Shown here: positions 32,227 through 43,163 of the stretch, piece by piece
Layout of the letters: every line of letters starts with the position of its first letter
Position numbering within the stretch: position 1 is the first letter of the stretch
Assembly: GCA_023213395.1 (NCBI GenBank)
Contig: CM041465.1
Location: 109,809,741 to 109,873,740, forward strand
Direction of reading: 5' to 3'
Length of the DNA stretch: 64,000 bases
Source: Cycas panzhihuaensis
Taxonomy: Eukaryota > Cycadophyta
The notes under the pieces: model-generated
Databases searched by the model: none
Seen by the model: only the letters and a program-made list of their open reading frames with translations
Told to the model about the DNA's origin: nothing
Translations under genes and position numbers: made by a program

Positions 32227-33400
32227 CAATGCATGGGAGGTCTATTGACCTTTCTCAAACTAGCCTAGATATCCATAAAATCAAGGGCTAAACATTTACT
32301 AATGGTTGAGTCACACATTATTGCATCCATCTTAAGCACTTTTATGTGGACTTCTAAGTGAAGGCCATTCATGAAGATATCCTATTTCAAGTCTTCAAGG
32401 TGTGTGGCCTTAGAGGAATAAAGGATATCATGGAATCTATAAATGAAATCTTGATTGAGTTCATCTTATCATTATTTCAAGGAGAGAAGGGCCATGCCTC
32501 ACTTTTGAAATAGTGGGGAACATCAAAGTAGTTAAAAAAAGTGTTAATTAACTACTAGAAATAAATAATAGGATGGGCCAAGAGATGATAGAACTACTTT
32601 AGCGAATCCCCCTAAAACGATCTAGGGAATAACTTCATGAGAATGTGGTCATAGGTCCAATAATTGATATAAGCCATGGAAAATGCCTTGATATGATTGA
32701 TGGGATCTTGGAATGAAGTAAGTTAAACTTAGGTACTTTGAGAGTCTGAGGAGGCAGATTTATCCTTAAGGTTTCAAGAGAAAGGGGACTGGTCCTATAG
32801 TCAATGAATGAACACACCCTAGGTTAGGATAAAGGATCAAAGGGAAAATAAATAGGTTGAGGTTAGTAAATAGGTTATGTTTGAGGAGGAGGGTAATGGG
32901 GATAACCTTATAGATAAGGAAAATATTGTAGAGTAGATTAGGGGGTGCCCCAAGTTGCATATGATAATTCCACCTAAGGATAGGGGAAAGGACCACATTG
33001 TGATGGACGAGGATAGCCTAAAACACTAGATGGAGGTTGATAGGATGGACCAATTCAGGCCATGGATCCTTAAAGACGAACATAATAAGATGAGGTAGAC
33101 AGAGGGATTAGGGAAGCTTGATAAGCTTGAATAGGTGGGACTTGATAAGCAAGGATTAGTTAGTGTCTAATAGATGGATAAGGAGGTGTAGAATAGGATG
33201 AAGGATGAGGTAAGGGAATTTTCCCAAAGGGGCCTCCAATTAGAAGGGACACCCTATAAGGGTCAAGGGGATCAACTCCATAATCTAGCAAAGATGGGAT
33301 CCATCTTGGCTTGACTATTGGGAAATGTACCCAAGTGAGATATAAGTGGACAAATCAAGTTGATATGGGCAAGGAGGAGGCTAAGGAATACCACTAGTCC
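32227..33400 (-). pseudogene. gag: gypsy4 gag remains (N-terminal part)
   Basis: The minus strand matches the gag domain of gypsy1. The 60-codon stretch 32817-32635 has FIDYRTSPLSLETLRINLPP and VPKFN, against MDYRSMPLSIEVLRTNLPP and VPKFDG of gypsy1. The lower bases 32240-32600 align with gypsy1 450-780. Upstream, 32996-32766 covers the preceding gag segment in another frame. Many stops and indels are present. It continues, after copia2 is removed, into 22023 and below. Confidence 0.75.
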
Positions 33401-34454
33401 ATCATAATAGGAAGGAGGTGGGAAAGGAGGGAAAAAATGAGTCCAAGCAATAGTTGACTAGGGAATAGAGGTATGGATAGCAGTACAGAGGGGGGATGGA
33501 TAGAGGAGAGAGCCCCCTAAGTTAGGACAAAGCTAGAGAAGATTAGGGAATTACCCTAGATGAAGGGTCAATCGATTGAGTTGTTATGGGAAAAGGTGAT
33601 GAAGTTAAAGTATAGGACTAAGTGATGGTCTAGGATTTAGAGTAAGGTTGAGTGTCTAAATATAAAGCTAGGATAGATGCAAAAGAAGTAAGGGAACTAG
33701 ACACCAAATGGTGGCTATAAAGAGAGGTGGATTCACCCATAACTATATGAAATTATACCTTTATGGTATATATAGTATCCCAAGCTATGTTTTAAGTTTG
33801 AAAAAGGTTAGATACCTACACACAACCTTAGGCTTGATAAGATGAAAATGTTTGAACTATATGATCAAGGCCATATGAAGGGTCATGGGGATAGGTCATC
33901 CTAGTCACATGGGTTAATGAATTAATAAGATTCTAACAGAATCCCTTTATATCATAGGATTAGTAGGTGGGGTTTACATTCTCCTAATATGGTTGCTAAG
34001 GAGGGTAAGGGATGGTAGTATGAGACCAATATTAGGCATAAAGCTAGCAAGGATTTTATATCTAAAAAAGGTCCTAGGAAGGGTACTAAGGTTAGGGATG
34101 GAAAGGATCTTAAGACTACTCCAAAGGGACTTAGCCAACTATCAATGATAATTAGTTAGATAAAGAAATAAGTCAAGAAACTTGAAAAAAACTAATGGGA
34201 GAAGGCCTCAAAGATGGAAAGAAAATCATCATATATGAAAAGGAGAAGAAAAAAAGGAAAAGGACAAGTAAGGAAGAGAAGGTGACGTGCACGAAGGACC
34301 TAAAAATAATCAAAAAATATGTGAGGAATACCCACATATGCCAAATCAAAATAATACCATAAACTAATAGGGTTGTAATGAAGTAGAAGAGAGGATGAGA
34401 GTGAATTAATGTAAGGCCAACACCCTATTATTAAGTCCTCAATGTAGTCACTAG
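33401..34454 (-). other. gypsy4 gag start and leader region, primer site at its end
   Basis: Decayed sequence expected to hold the gag N-terminus and 5' leader; no frame can be defended. At 34454-34431 the minus strand reads CTAGTGACTACATTGAGGAC. Position by position this is the same as CTAGCGACCATACTGGGGAC of gypsy1 with six transitions or transversions. It is therefore the decayed primer-binding site and marks the LTR boundary near 34454/34455. Confidence 0.6.
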
Positions 34455-36900
34455 CGAATGTGGTTACATAGGGAGAGAGGACACAAAACTCTGTAACAAG
34501 TCCTTAGGGCATCGAGGATTTAGGAAAAGAAGGGTGTGAATATATACCCTATATAATATACTCATGCATCTTATGTATTGATTATGAGATATATAGTTAT
34601 TAGATTAGATTAGCTAGGGTCTAAGGCCAACATGTATATGTGCTACATTTTAGGTGAGAACTAAAATAAGCAAAAAAAAGCACAAAAGCTACTAAATAAA
34701 GTAAAATAATATAGGCAAGTAGATGAAAAGTAGTTATACAATAACCATCCAAGAAAGTTAAATAAGATGCTAGAAATAATTTAAAATATTATCGATCATT
34801 CCCTAAGCTAACATCCTCGATGGGACTAAATAATAATTAAGAGCCCTCATAATATGAGGGTATTAATTAAGCATAAGTGCTCACCATACTTATGTATTCT
34901 ACATACCTATGCTAAGGTATCTATCATTACCTAAACTATTGACCTATCAAAACCCTCCCAAATCCTAAAATGACCTAGAACAATAGACTCAATCAATGAG
35001 AATTTAGGAAAAGACTACCTAGAGCGAGAGGCCTAAAGGAACTAGCACCATAACATAGATTTTCTCATAGATAAGTTCATGGAGACTCATCAATATTGGT
35101 GATGACCCTTGCATAAATGTAATAGTAGCCTAATAATGCCCACATCTAATCCGAATAAGCTTTGAGCTCTTAAGAGGTGAAGAAGAAGAGGACATTGTTC
35201 TCAATGGGAGAGATGAAGTTTACTCTGATAACAACTCCTCATATATTATTATGTGGTAAAGTCATATTCCCTTCAATTTCCTATTCAAAACATGGATATG
35301 GAGGATGTGATACACCTAAATCCATAGGATTGGGTCTCTCATCTTCTAATAAAATCTAAGTAGGAAGACATCAATCACTCCTCATCAGTATGAGAATGGA
35401 CCCTAATCCCTAAAGAGACTAAAGGAGAAAATAACAAACACCTAAGTGCAACTAATATACACTTCCAATTTGATGCAAGTAATAAAGAATCCTAACTAGC
35501 CCAATGGATTTGAGGACTCATAATAGAGACAACCCTCTTCTTCATTAGCCTCTAGAGACAAAATACATGTCACCAAATAGAGTCCAAGATGTAATATAGA
35601 ATGTAAAAAAAAAAGGTTAATTATATTCTCTATTTTGTTATATTTTCCTTTTTACTTTTCCTTTCAAGACTAAAATCAAATTCTATGAATAAGGGTAGAA
35701 ATAGATCAGGAAAACCATATTCAAGTAACAAGAAAACCAAATAATTTTACCCTTTTTATTTTTGAAATATAACTATAAAATTAAAGGTAATGCTTTTCTC
35801 TTCTTTTTTTTCTTCTTCTTTTTTACTTTTAAATATTAAAAAATGGGATATTTTGGGGGCCTCACAAGAGATACCTAGTGATCCACATAAACCATAATTT
35901 ATATAAGATTAGTGGGATTTCTATGATGGATATAAATGTGACAAAATCCACAAAAATAAAGTTTGTATATACCTTATATGAGTGGCTAATGGTGAAAATC
36001 GGGCAGCATTCTAAGTTTGCAATATGCCTTTAATTTTCATGGGAAAGTGGATGAGAGATAGAAGGAAGAAAGGAGGGGAATAAGACCCTAAATCTCCTTA
36101 AATTTGCAAAATCTTATAGTGAAACAAAAATCCTTCCACCTATAATACAATTGAAAGTATCCACCAATATGTATAACAATTTAAAATATGACCAAAATCT
36201 TAATAATAAGATGCTTCCAATGAGCAAACTTGATGACTTGATGAGATAAAGGAATGGGGGCCTCAAGAATGGAAAGAAGTCCCCTTCATCAAATGGTTTT
36301 CCAAGTAATACTTGTCCACTTCCCTGCTATAATGTGTCTTGAAAGATAGATAAGATAAAGTAAGCATAATAAAGGGAAAAAAGAAACTAGAAACCAAAGT
36401 AATCCTAAAGATGAAAAATAAGGCAAGTGAGGTAATGCTTTACCAACCAAAGTAGAACAATAAATAAGCCTTAAAGTGGATCTATAAAAGGAATGATGCA
36501 AGGATTACCCCATTCTAATCGATGAAGGTGGTGTTAGTGACAAAGTTTCTTAAACTAATGGATGCTTTGACACTACTAGGTGATAGCCTCTAAGATAAGG
36601 TAGAAGTCAAGAGATAAGAACTAATGGTTTCATTCATATTTAGAGGGATTTTGGTAGTATCATAGTAGTGTAATTATGTTTCTCTTCCCTCTCCTTCACA
36701 TGGAAAAGGAGGGGGGATATATAGCTAAGAGTAAGGGGCTTGGATGATGATTTCAAGTCCATAGGAAGGAATGAAACCATGGGCCTAAATCCATGGGTAA
36801 TTACCCATGGATTTGGCCTAAAACCATGGGATCTATGGTTTTTGGATGGGACATGGCCTATGGGTTTAATCAAACCAATGGGCCATGTTTGGAGACTAGA
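34455..36900 (-). repeat. Putative gypsy4 5' LTR, decayed
   Basis: Placed by the primer site at its inner edge (34455) and by the family's LTR length of 2.5-2.8 kb. No TGTTTCCC end is recognisable on the outer side, and there is no second copy to confirm it. A minus-strand TATATATCC lies near 36718. The region also has a T/C-rich tract (35800-35830) and a 28-bp palindrome (36787-36814). Open frames (36501-36289, 36873-36640) match nothing. Boundaries are uncertain. Confidence 0.4.
36787..36814. repeat. 28-bp perfect palindrome
   Basis: Two 14-base arms with no spacer, centred on 36800/36801, each containing CCATGG. Outside the perfect part, GGCC on both sides extends the symmetry with one unpaired base. 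Similar CCATGGG-type words recur near 36776 and 36825. Confidence 0.9.
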
Positions 36901-37334
36901 CTATCAATAAGTGAGAGAGCATTTTGCTAAACTTATTAAGTAGGTTAACAAATTGGATGCATTCATCAATAAAATAATGAAAAACTTAAATAAGACACAC
37001 AATATTAATGAAAATTAGTTATAGAACAATGTGGTCATCAAATTTGTTGAGTGATCACTCTTTATTTCAGTAGAGCTTCTGCATGGGTAAAAAATCAATA
37101 ATATAAAGCATAGGATATGGGATTAATTTATAAGCAAACCACCCTAAAAATATAATAAAATCATTAGATGGCATATCAATAAAGTGGATGGACCCAACTG
37201 GTTTATCAATTACAACTTAATTTATAAATTCATGCCCTTAATATTACATTGAGTATAAAGTATATACAAAATACAATTGCATAGAAGGTGTTGCTACATG
37301 TTTTAATACCTTTCCTTAATGATAGTTTCATTGA

Positions 37335-38760
37335 ATTGAATGTCGAGGTCATGATGAAATCATTCAAACTTTGTTTACCAAGTGCTTTAGTGAAGATATC
37401 TTCAACATGGTTCTTAGTTGGCTAGCATTCAAGGTCTACTTCTATATTTTGAACATGCTCATAGATGAAGTGATGGTGGACCTCTATGTGCTTGGTTCTA
37501 GCATGGAAAACAAGATTTTTTATCATGTTCAACACACTTTGGTTGTCATAATAGAGAATGATAGCTAAAGTCTATTGAAGTCCAAGCTCAACAAGAATCT
37601 TTCTAAGCCAAATCAACTTTGTAGTAGCATGAACAACTACTTTATATTCCACTTCAATGAATGAGAGAGTAACATTCGGTTGTTTCTTATAGCTTCAAGA
37701 GATTATAGCTGAGTCTAAGCCAAAATGATATCCTAATGTTAAATGGTATGCATCTTGGCAACTTGCCTAATTAGAATCTATGGGTCCTTTCAGGGTAGAA
37801 AATTTAATTTAGTTGTATTCAAGTTCAAATTGATGTGTGCCATAGATGTACTTAAGAATTCTAGTTATGGATTTCTAATGGGATGCTTTAGGCTTTAGCA
37901 TGTACCTAGAGTAGACATCAACTATATAACTAATATTTGGGTGAGTGTATATGAGGTAGATCAGGTTCCCAATTAACTATTGATACAAAGTGGGATCAAA
38001 TGGCTTACCTTATTCATCTAAGTTTAGCTTAGTTTCCATTTCTATTAGAATTAGGATTGGCTTGCAATTTGTCATTCTTAATCGCTCTAAGAGTCCATTG
38101 GCATACTTTGATTGTGATAGGAAGATGTGTCCTAGTTCTTGCCATATTTCAATAAGAAGGAAATAGTGTAGCAACCTAAGATCTATCCTCTCAAAGTTGC
38201 ATTTTAATTTAGATTGTAACCAAGCTATGCCTTCATTATTATTACCTATGATTACTAAGTCATCTATATAGAACACAATGATGGTGATCAAATTTTCTTT
38301 AATCTAAATATATAGGTCTAAATTAAAGGGTAAATGATGGAATTCATGTTATATGAAAATGACATTAATTTTTGTATACCAGGCATGTGGTTCCTACTTT
38401 AGTCTATATAAGACTTTTTTGAGTTTATAAACTAAGTGTTCTTTACTAGGAACAATATAGCTAGGAGGTTGTTTTAAGAAAACCTCTTATGTAAGCTCTC
38501 CATTTAGGAAAGCACTCTTTACATCTATTTGGTATATGGGATAGTTAAATTAAGCCACAAGAGACATAAACAAATGAAATGTGGTTATGTTAGCTACTGG
38601 TGAAAAGTTCTCATCATAATTTATCCCCTCTTGCTATTTAAAACCTCTTTCCACTAAATAGCTTTAAGACTCTTAATGATGCCATCTATATAGAATTTGG
38701 TCTTATAAAGTCATCAACAATCAATTGCCTTCTTACCAGGTGGTAGTTATATTAGATCCC
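37335..38760 (-). pseudogene. copia3 reverse transcriptase and RNase H remains
   Basis: RT palm: the 93-codon stretch 38291-38010 contains VFYIDDLVIIGNN, with the catalytic Asp pair present, then a segment matching the LLHYFLGIEV region. Upstream, at 38540-38400, the minus strand gives KSAFLNGE-like and VYKLKKxLY-like remnants with stops. RNase H: 37560-37335 minus gives DNQSVLNMIKN, VFHARTKHIEVHHHFI and the C-terminal DIFTKALGKQS. These are the standard end of a copia polyprotein. Frames change several times. Confidence 0.82.
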
Positions 38761-39240
38761 ACATGTCAATTTTAAGAATAGAATTCATCTCTTCATCTAT
38801 TGCTACTTTTCATATTTGGTCTTTGATTGCCTTCTCAAATACGGAAGGCTTAGAGGTCTCAAGGACACATGCCATTAAGGCAAAGTTAGTGGAGTGTCTC
38901 ATTTTAGACTCTCTTTTAGGAGCTAAAGGAGGAGGAGGAGCATCCTTTAGCAATTGTTGAACCTACTTAGAAGGTGGTTAAAAATTGGTGGCCTCCACTT
39001 AAATGTCATTAACTGATATAGATGGCATTGATATGCTAGCATATGATGTAGAAGTTCAAGTTACTAAAGCTGAAGATGAACCTAGTGTGTAGGAGGATGT
39101 GAGTGTTGGCGGCCCTAAAATTAGTACAAGAGGTACTTTAAATATACTAATATTAATTTTTGTTATAAATTAAATTTATAAGGGATCTAAGTCCTAAGTA
39201 TTTTCAACAAATATTATATCTTGAGTAGTGTAGACTTGGT
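38761..39240 (-). pseudogene. copia3 integrase-RT linker remains
   Basis: This is where copia elements have a variable Ser/Pro/acidic linker between integrase and RT. The minus strand is Ser/Pro/Glu-rich with several stops. No motif is identifiable. Confidence 0.45.
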
Positions 39241-40220
39241 TTCTAGTAGTGTCATAAACTTTATAAGCTTTGCAGTCAAGTATATAACCAAGGAAAATGT
39301 ACTTAAGGCTTTTGTCATCAAACTTCTTCATGTTCTCCTTGGGAATGAATTTGTAGGATATGCATCCAAATGTCCTTAAGTGAGAATCAATTGGGTTGAT
39401 TTTTTACCAAGCCTCCTCAAGGGTAATATCTTTGACTACTATTGTGGTATTTCTATTAGTTAAATATATATCAATTGATATGGCTTTAGCCCAAAACTTA
39501 GTAGTAAGATTTATAACACTCAACATGGATTTTATTTTATTCACTGATGTTTGATTTATTCTTCTTAATATACCATTTTGTTGAGGTGTATACAGAGCTA
39601 GGAATTGGCATTTATTGCTATATTATTTGCAAAAATTGGTGAATTAGTTTGATATATACTCCCCTTTATTGTTAGATCCTAGAATCTTGATGTCCATACC
39701 ACTTTCATTTTCTACTCCAACCTTAAATTTATTAAACCTGTCAAAAGCTTGGAACTTATTCCTAAGAAAGTAAACCCATATCTTCTTAGAATAGTCATCT
39801 ATAAATGTCATGAAAAATAAATATCCATTAAGAGAAGGAGGTAACATGGGCCCACAAATATCTGAGTGGACCAATCCCAATGGTTCTGAGGCTCTCCATG
39901 TGTTCTTTGGTGGGAATCACTCTCTATGTTATTTACCCACTAAGCATGACGCATAAATACATTTGTTCCTCCTAATGACTAGAAGTTCATGCACTATATG
40001 TAGCCTAGACATGAGATTTAAGCTTTGTATATTTAGGCAACTGAAGTATTGATGCCATAGTTGGTCCTTAATGTTGTTTGAGGTAGGTTTTTATTCAAAA
40101 TTTGAGTATTCATCTTATTCTTGGACAAGAGATAGGTCTTCAACCATAATAGTTTTTTCCTTGTCAAGGTGATTGTTATTTTCTATGGAATAAGATTCTT
40201 ATAGTAGACTAATAGCTAAG
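39241..40220 (-). pseudogene. int: copia3 integrase remains
   Basis: The 78-codon stretch 39880-39644 starts at LVHSDICGPM, with the first catalytic Asp in HSDICGP. It continues SLNGYLFFMTFIDDYSKKIW, and the second Asp is replaced, since ILGSNNKGEY stands where ILRTDNGGEY is expected. Downstream pieces (39640-39300) give the GVxRxxxP, WAEAV-like and IFVGY-like regions with stops. Upstream, 40060-39900 minus has the pre-integrase remnants (LWHQYF, then CxxC-like CIYASC). The sequence is cut at 40220 by gypsy3. Confidence 0.8.
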
Positions 40221-42998
40221 TGTTTCCCGACTCACGGGAATGGATCTGACAGTCAACTCGGTGAAATACAGTATGCTTCTTCCTTTTCACTTCTACTATT
40301 TCTTTGGAAATGTTGATATAAGTGTTGCCTCATTGCATGACTAATTGCTTCATTTGTATGATCACCTTGCATACATTTGGCTTGATCATGCTGCTTGTCA
40401 TATTGTGAGCCTATGATGACCCAGTGGGACCTACCTTTCCGCAAGGTAGGCATCCCCATGGCACTCTATGACCCTCCGCTCTATCTCCACATCGTCTCAA
40501 GCCTCATTTAATTTATATGACCCTTTCATACCCTGATTTTGAGCTCTTACCATGACGTTTCTGGGACTTTTATCCCTTAATACCACTTTTAGCCTTGTTC
40601 ATATGCCTTTTGGACTATCCTAGCCACCTGGACAAGGGGCCAGCCCCTCCCAGGCCTACCACATCACCTTCTAAGGCTACCAGAACCCAGATTATTGCCA
40701 TTCTAGCTTTTTAGTCCTGCACCGCTATAAACTAAGCGGTACCATGAAGTTTACTGCGATGCAACTATTGCAAGTTATTTTTTAAAAAATTGTCATGGCA
40801 ATTCTCATTTTTTTTGCGGAATTGCCATGTGGCCTCACACCTAGCTCAGCCCTATTCGCCTGTTTAGGGCTGGGATGGGTATAAATCTAAAAGCTATCAT
40901 CATTTTACCTCTCTTAGATCATTTTGGGTCTCCAACTCAACTAGTTCCTGCTGCAATTTTTGCTCTATCTTTCTTCCTTCCACAAGTGCATCTACAGGCA
41001 TGCGTTTCCTATAGCTCCAATCTAGGATCCGCCTACAACGGCCCTTCTCCATGGTGGGAAGCTTCTCTCCAGGCATTCTCAAGCAAGTTTGGGTGTGGTT
41101 CTTCTCTCCAGACATTCTCAAGCAAGTTTGGGTGTGGTTCTCTTCTAATTCGCCCTAGCAAGTGTCTCCTACAACCATCCCTAGGGTTACCTCTGGCAAA
41201 ACCCTATAGGAACCCTCCTCCTTCACTGGTGGCAGGGGAAAACCTTCCCTAGACTTAGAACAACAGGTACTTTAGACTATTTTATTAGAATTTATTATGT
41301 GTTATCTCCATGTTATACTAATTTTCTAGTGTGTTTGCTTGCTTTCTTCCTACTTGACTATAGCAAACATTGTTCCCATTGAATTTGGCCTCGTATTTCT
41401 AGGTTCTCACCTTTTCTCTGCTAGTTTTCCTTAAGGAAGCAGTGGGAGAAGATCCATAAAGGTTGGGTGAAGGGAGTAAGGTGGGGGCAGCCCCATTTAG
41501 GCCTACTCCCCAAGGGAAACCCCCTTCCCACCTTTCTTCTCCTGCTCCCATGCTTCTCTTGGGTTAATTAGGAGAAGGTGAACCTTAGGTCTACGCTAGA
41601 TTATTAATGTATGTATCCCTTACTACGCTGATTCCAGGCCTATATGCCTCTCATTTGAACCCTCGTGATGTCCCCAATGTTTCTTGGTATCCCTTGAAGA
41701 TCTTGGGAAGGGTTTGTATGACGGATCGTTGCCCATATCGACTATGTTTCCTTGATACCTCCCCAACACCTTGTTACACTTATCCTCATGCTTCTTAGCT
41801 ATTATAATTTGTTGTTTATCCTTACCTTACTGTGCCAAAGAGCTATGTGGAGAATCTTAGCAGGGGGTTTAGCCATCCTGAGGCTTCCCTTCCCTCTTTC
41901 TTGCTTGACATGTGTGGTTGCTTGAGGGCAGTAGAGTCTATTTACAACAGTTATTTCTCTAACGTAAGCATTATGTTTTGACATATACTTTACATATATT
42001 TGCACATATATATAGCTTCCCTTGTAGCCCCTTCTTGGAAGGGATAAACCTTATGTGTTCAGGTTTGAAGTGGTACTTCACAAAAGGAAAATACCTCCAA
42101 ATCCGGGCATGCTTTACCCTCCTTTTCCTCTCTCTCATTCCATTTTGCTTCCTTTTATTTCGCTTACTTTTCATGAGGGGAAGGTAAGGAAGCCCCTGTC
42201 CTTTGTGTTGATCTTGGTCACACATCCATTAGTTGGCATGAGGGCATACGTTGCAGGTAGGTGAGGACTCTCGTTGGCCGCTACACCTCCCAGGTACGCG
42301 TATCTCTCTCTTTATCCTTCCATTTTCCCTTCTTCCTTTTATTTAAGTTGATGCTCTAGCTAAATAGATCATGTGAAAGTGAAAGGTTAAATGGTATTGG
42401 TTGTTTGCATTTATATGTCATATGCTTGTCCCATATAAGAAAAGGACATAATAGGAATCCCCCTTTCCTCTTCCTCTTCCTACCAATCCAAACATACCTT
42501 TAGATGCATACTGTTTGGCATCGCTTGCTTGCACATATAACACTTGTTCTTTTTTCCTCTTGCCCTTTTAGTTGTTAAAGGAAGACTTGGCTTAAGTGCC
42601 CCTCTCTCACCCTCTCCTGGTTCCATTTACATTGACCAAATAGCCAAGGGAGACCTGCTTACATCGTAGACTTTCACCTACTCCATTCACACTTGTTTCC
42701 CTTCGTCATAGGGAAACTCCTTGAGGATTCCTCTCTTTCCCTTCCAACCATCCAAGGGTGGGAGGACCTTTCTCTGGAGACCATCCAAGCTACCCTCTAT
42801 ATACACTCTCTCTTCCAGATTGAGGGCTACTTTAAGGTAGCTGGGTGCCATTCATAGGTCCTAAACCTATGCTCCAGTGCATGGGGCACCCTGTGTGGTG
42901 CTCTCTTTGCTTGTAGGTTCTTGCCCACACCTTTAACATCATTGTTGACCACCATCACTCCTATTGAGTATAGTGACTATCCTATAGATGTGTATCTA
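40221..42998 (+). repeat. gypsy3 5' LTR
   Basis: 2778 bp, running TGTTTCCCGACTCACGGGAA to GATGTGTATCTA (terminal CA decayed to TA). The U3 module with GGTACCATGAAGTTTACTGC is near 40737, and TATAAAT at 40880-40886 is shared with the 3' LTR (52680-52686). A 39-bp tandem duplication (41064-41102, 41103-41141), absent from the 3' LTR, keeps one reading frame open but has no known meaning. The splice-donor-like word near the LTR start is lost here. Confidence 0.92.
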
Positions 42999-42999
42999 T

Positions 43000-43018
43000 T
43001 GGTGACCATACTAGGGAC
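43000..43018 (+). other. gypsy3 tRNA primer-binding site
   Basis: TGGTGACCATACTAGGGAC, one base after the LTR. Its start, TGG, is complementary to a tRNA CCA end. It is the best preserved of the three copies (gypsy1 2347-2368, gypsy4 near 34431-34454). tRNA identity is unresolved. Confidence 0.72.
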
Positions 43019-43163
43019 CTACTAGTAAGGGAGCTAGTTCCTATCCCTTCTTATTGGTACTACTACCTTTTAGTGGTCATCTCCACTTATCTCTTTCATT
43101 GGGTAGCCTCCAACACATACTTTGTATTTCTCTTTCCTCTTCTAATGCTTTAGCAAGTTTTGT

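Larger units (their letters stand above)
18601..36900 (-). mobile_element. gypsy4: old minus-strand Tat-like gypsy, split by copia2
   Basis: The host element of the central nest. The part right of copia2 (from 32227) holds gag, a primer site and a putative 5' LTR. The part left of it (22023 down to 18601) holds the gag end, protease and RT. Joining across the CAATG duplication makes gag continuous in position: 22010 matches the gypsy1 gag near 430, and 32240 matches the gypsy1 gag near 450. It is cut at about 18600, right after the RT domain, so RNase H, integrase and 3' LTR are missing. It is the same lineage as gypsy1-3 but far more decayed. The right boundary near 36.9 kb is a guess. Confidence 0.72.
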
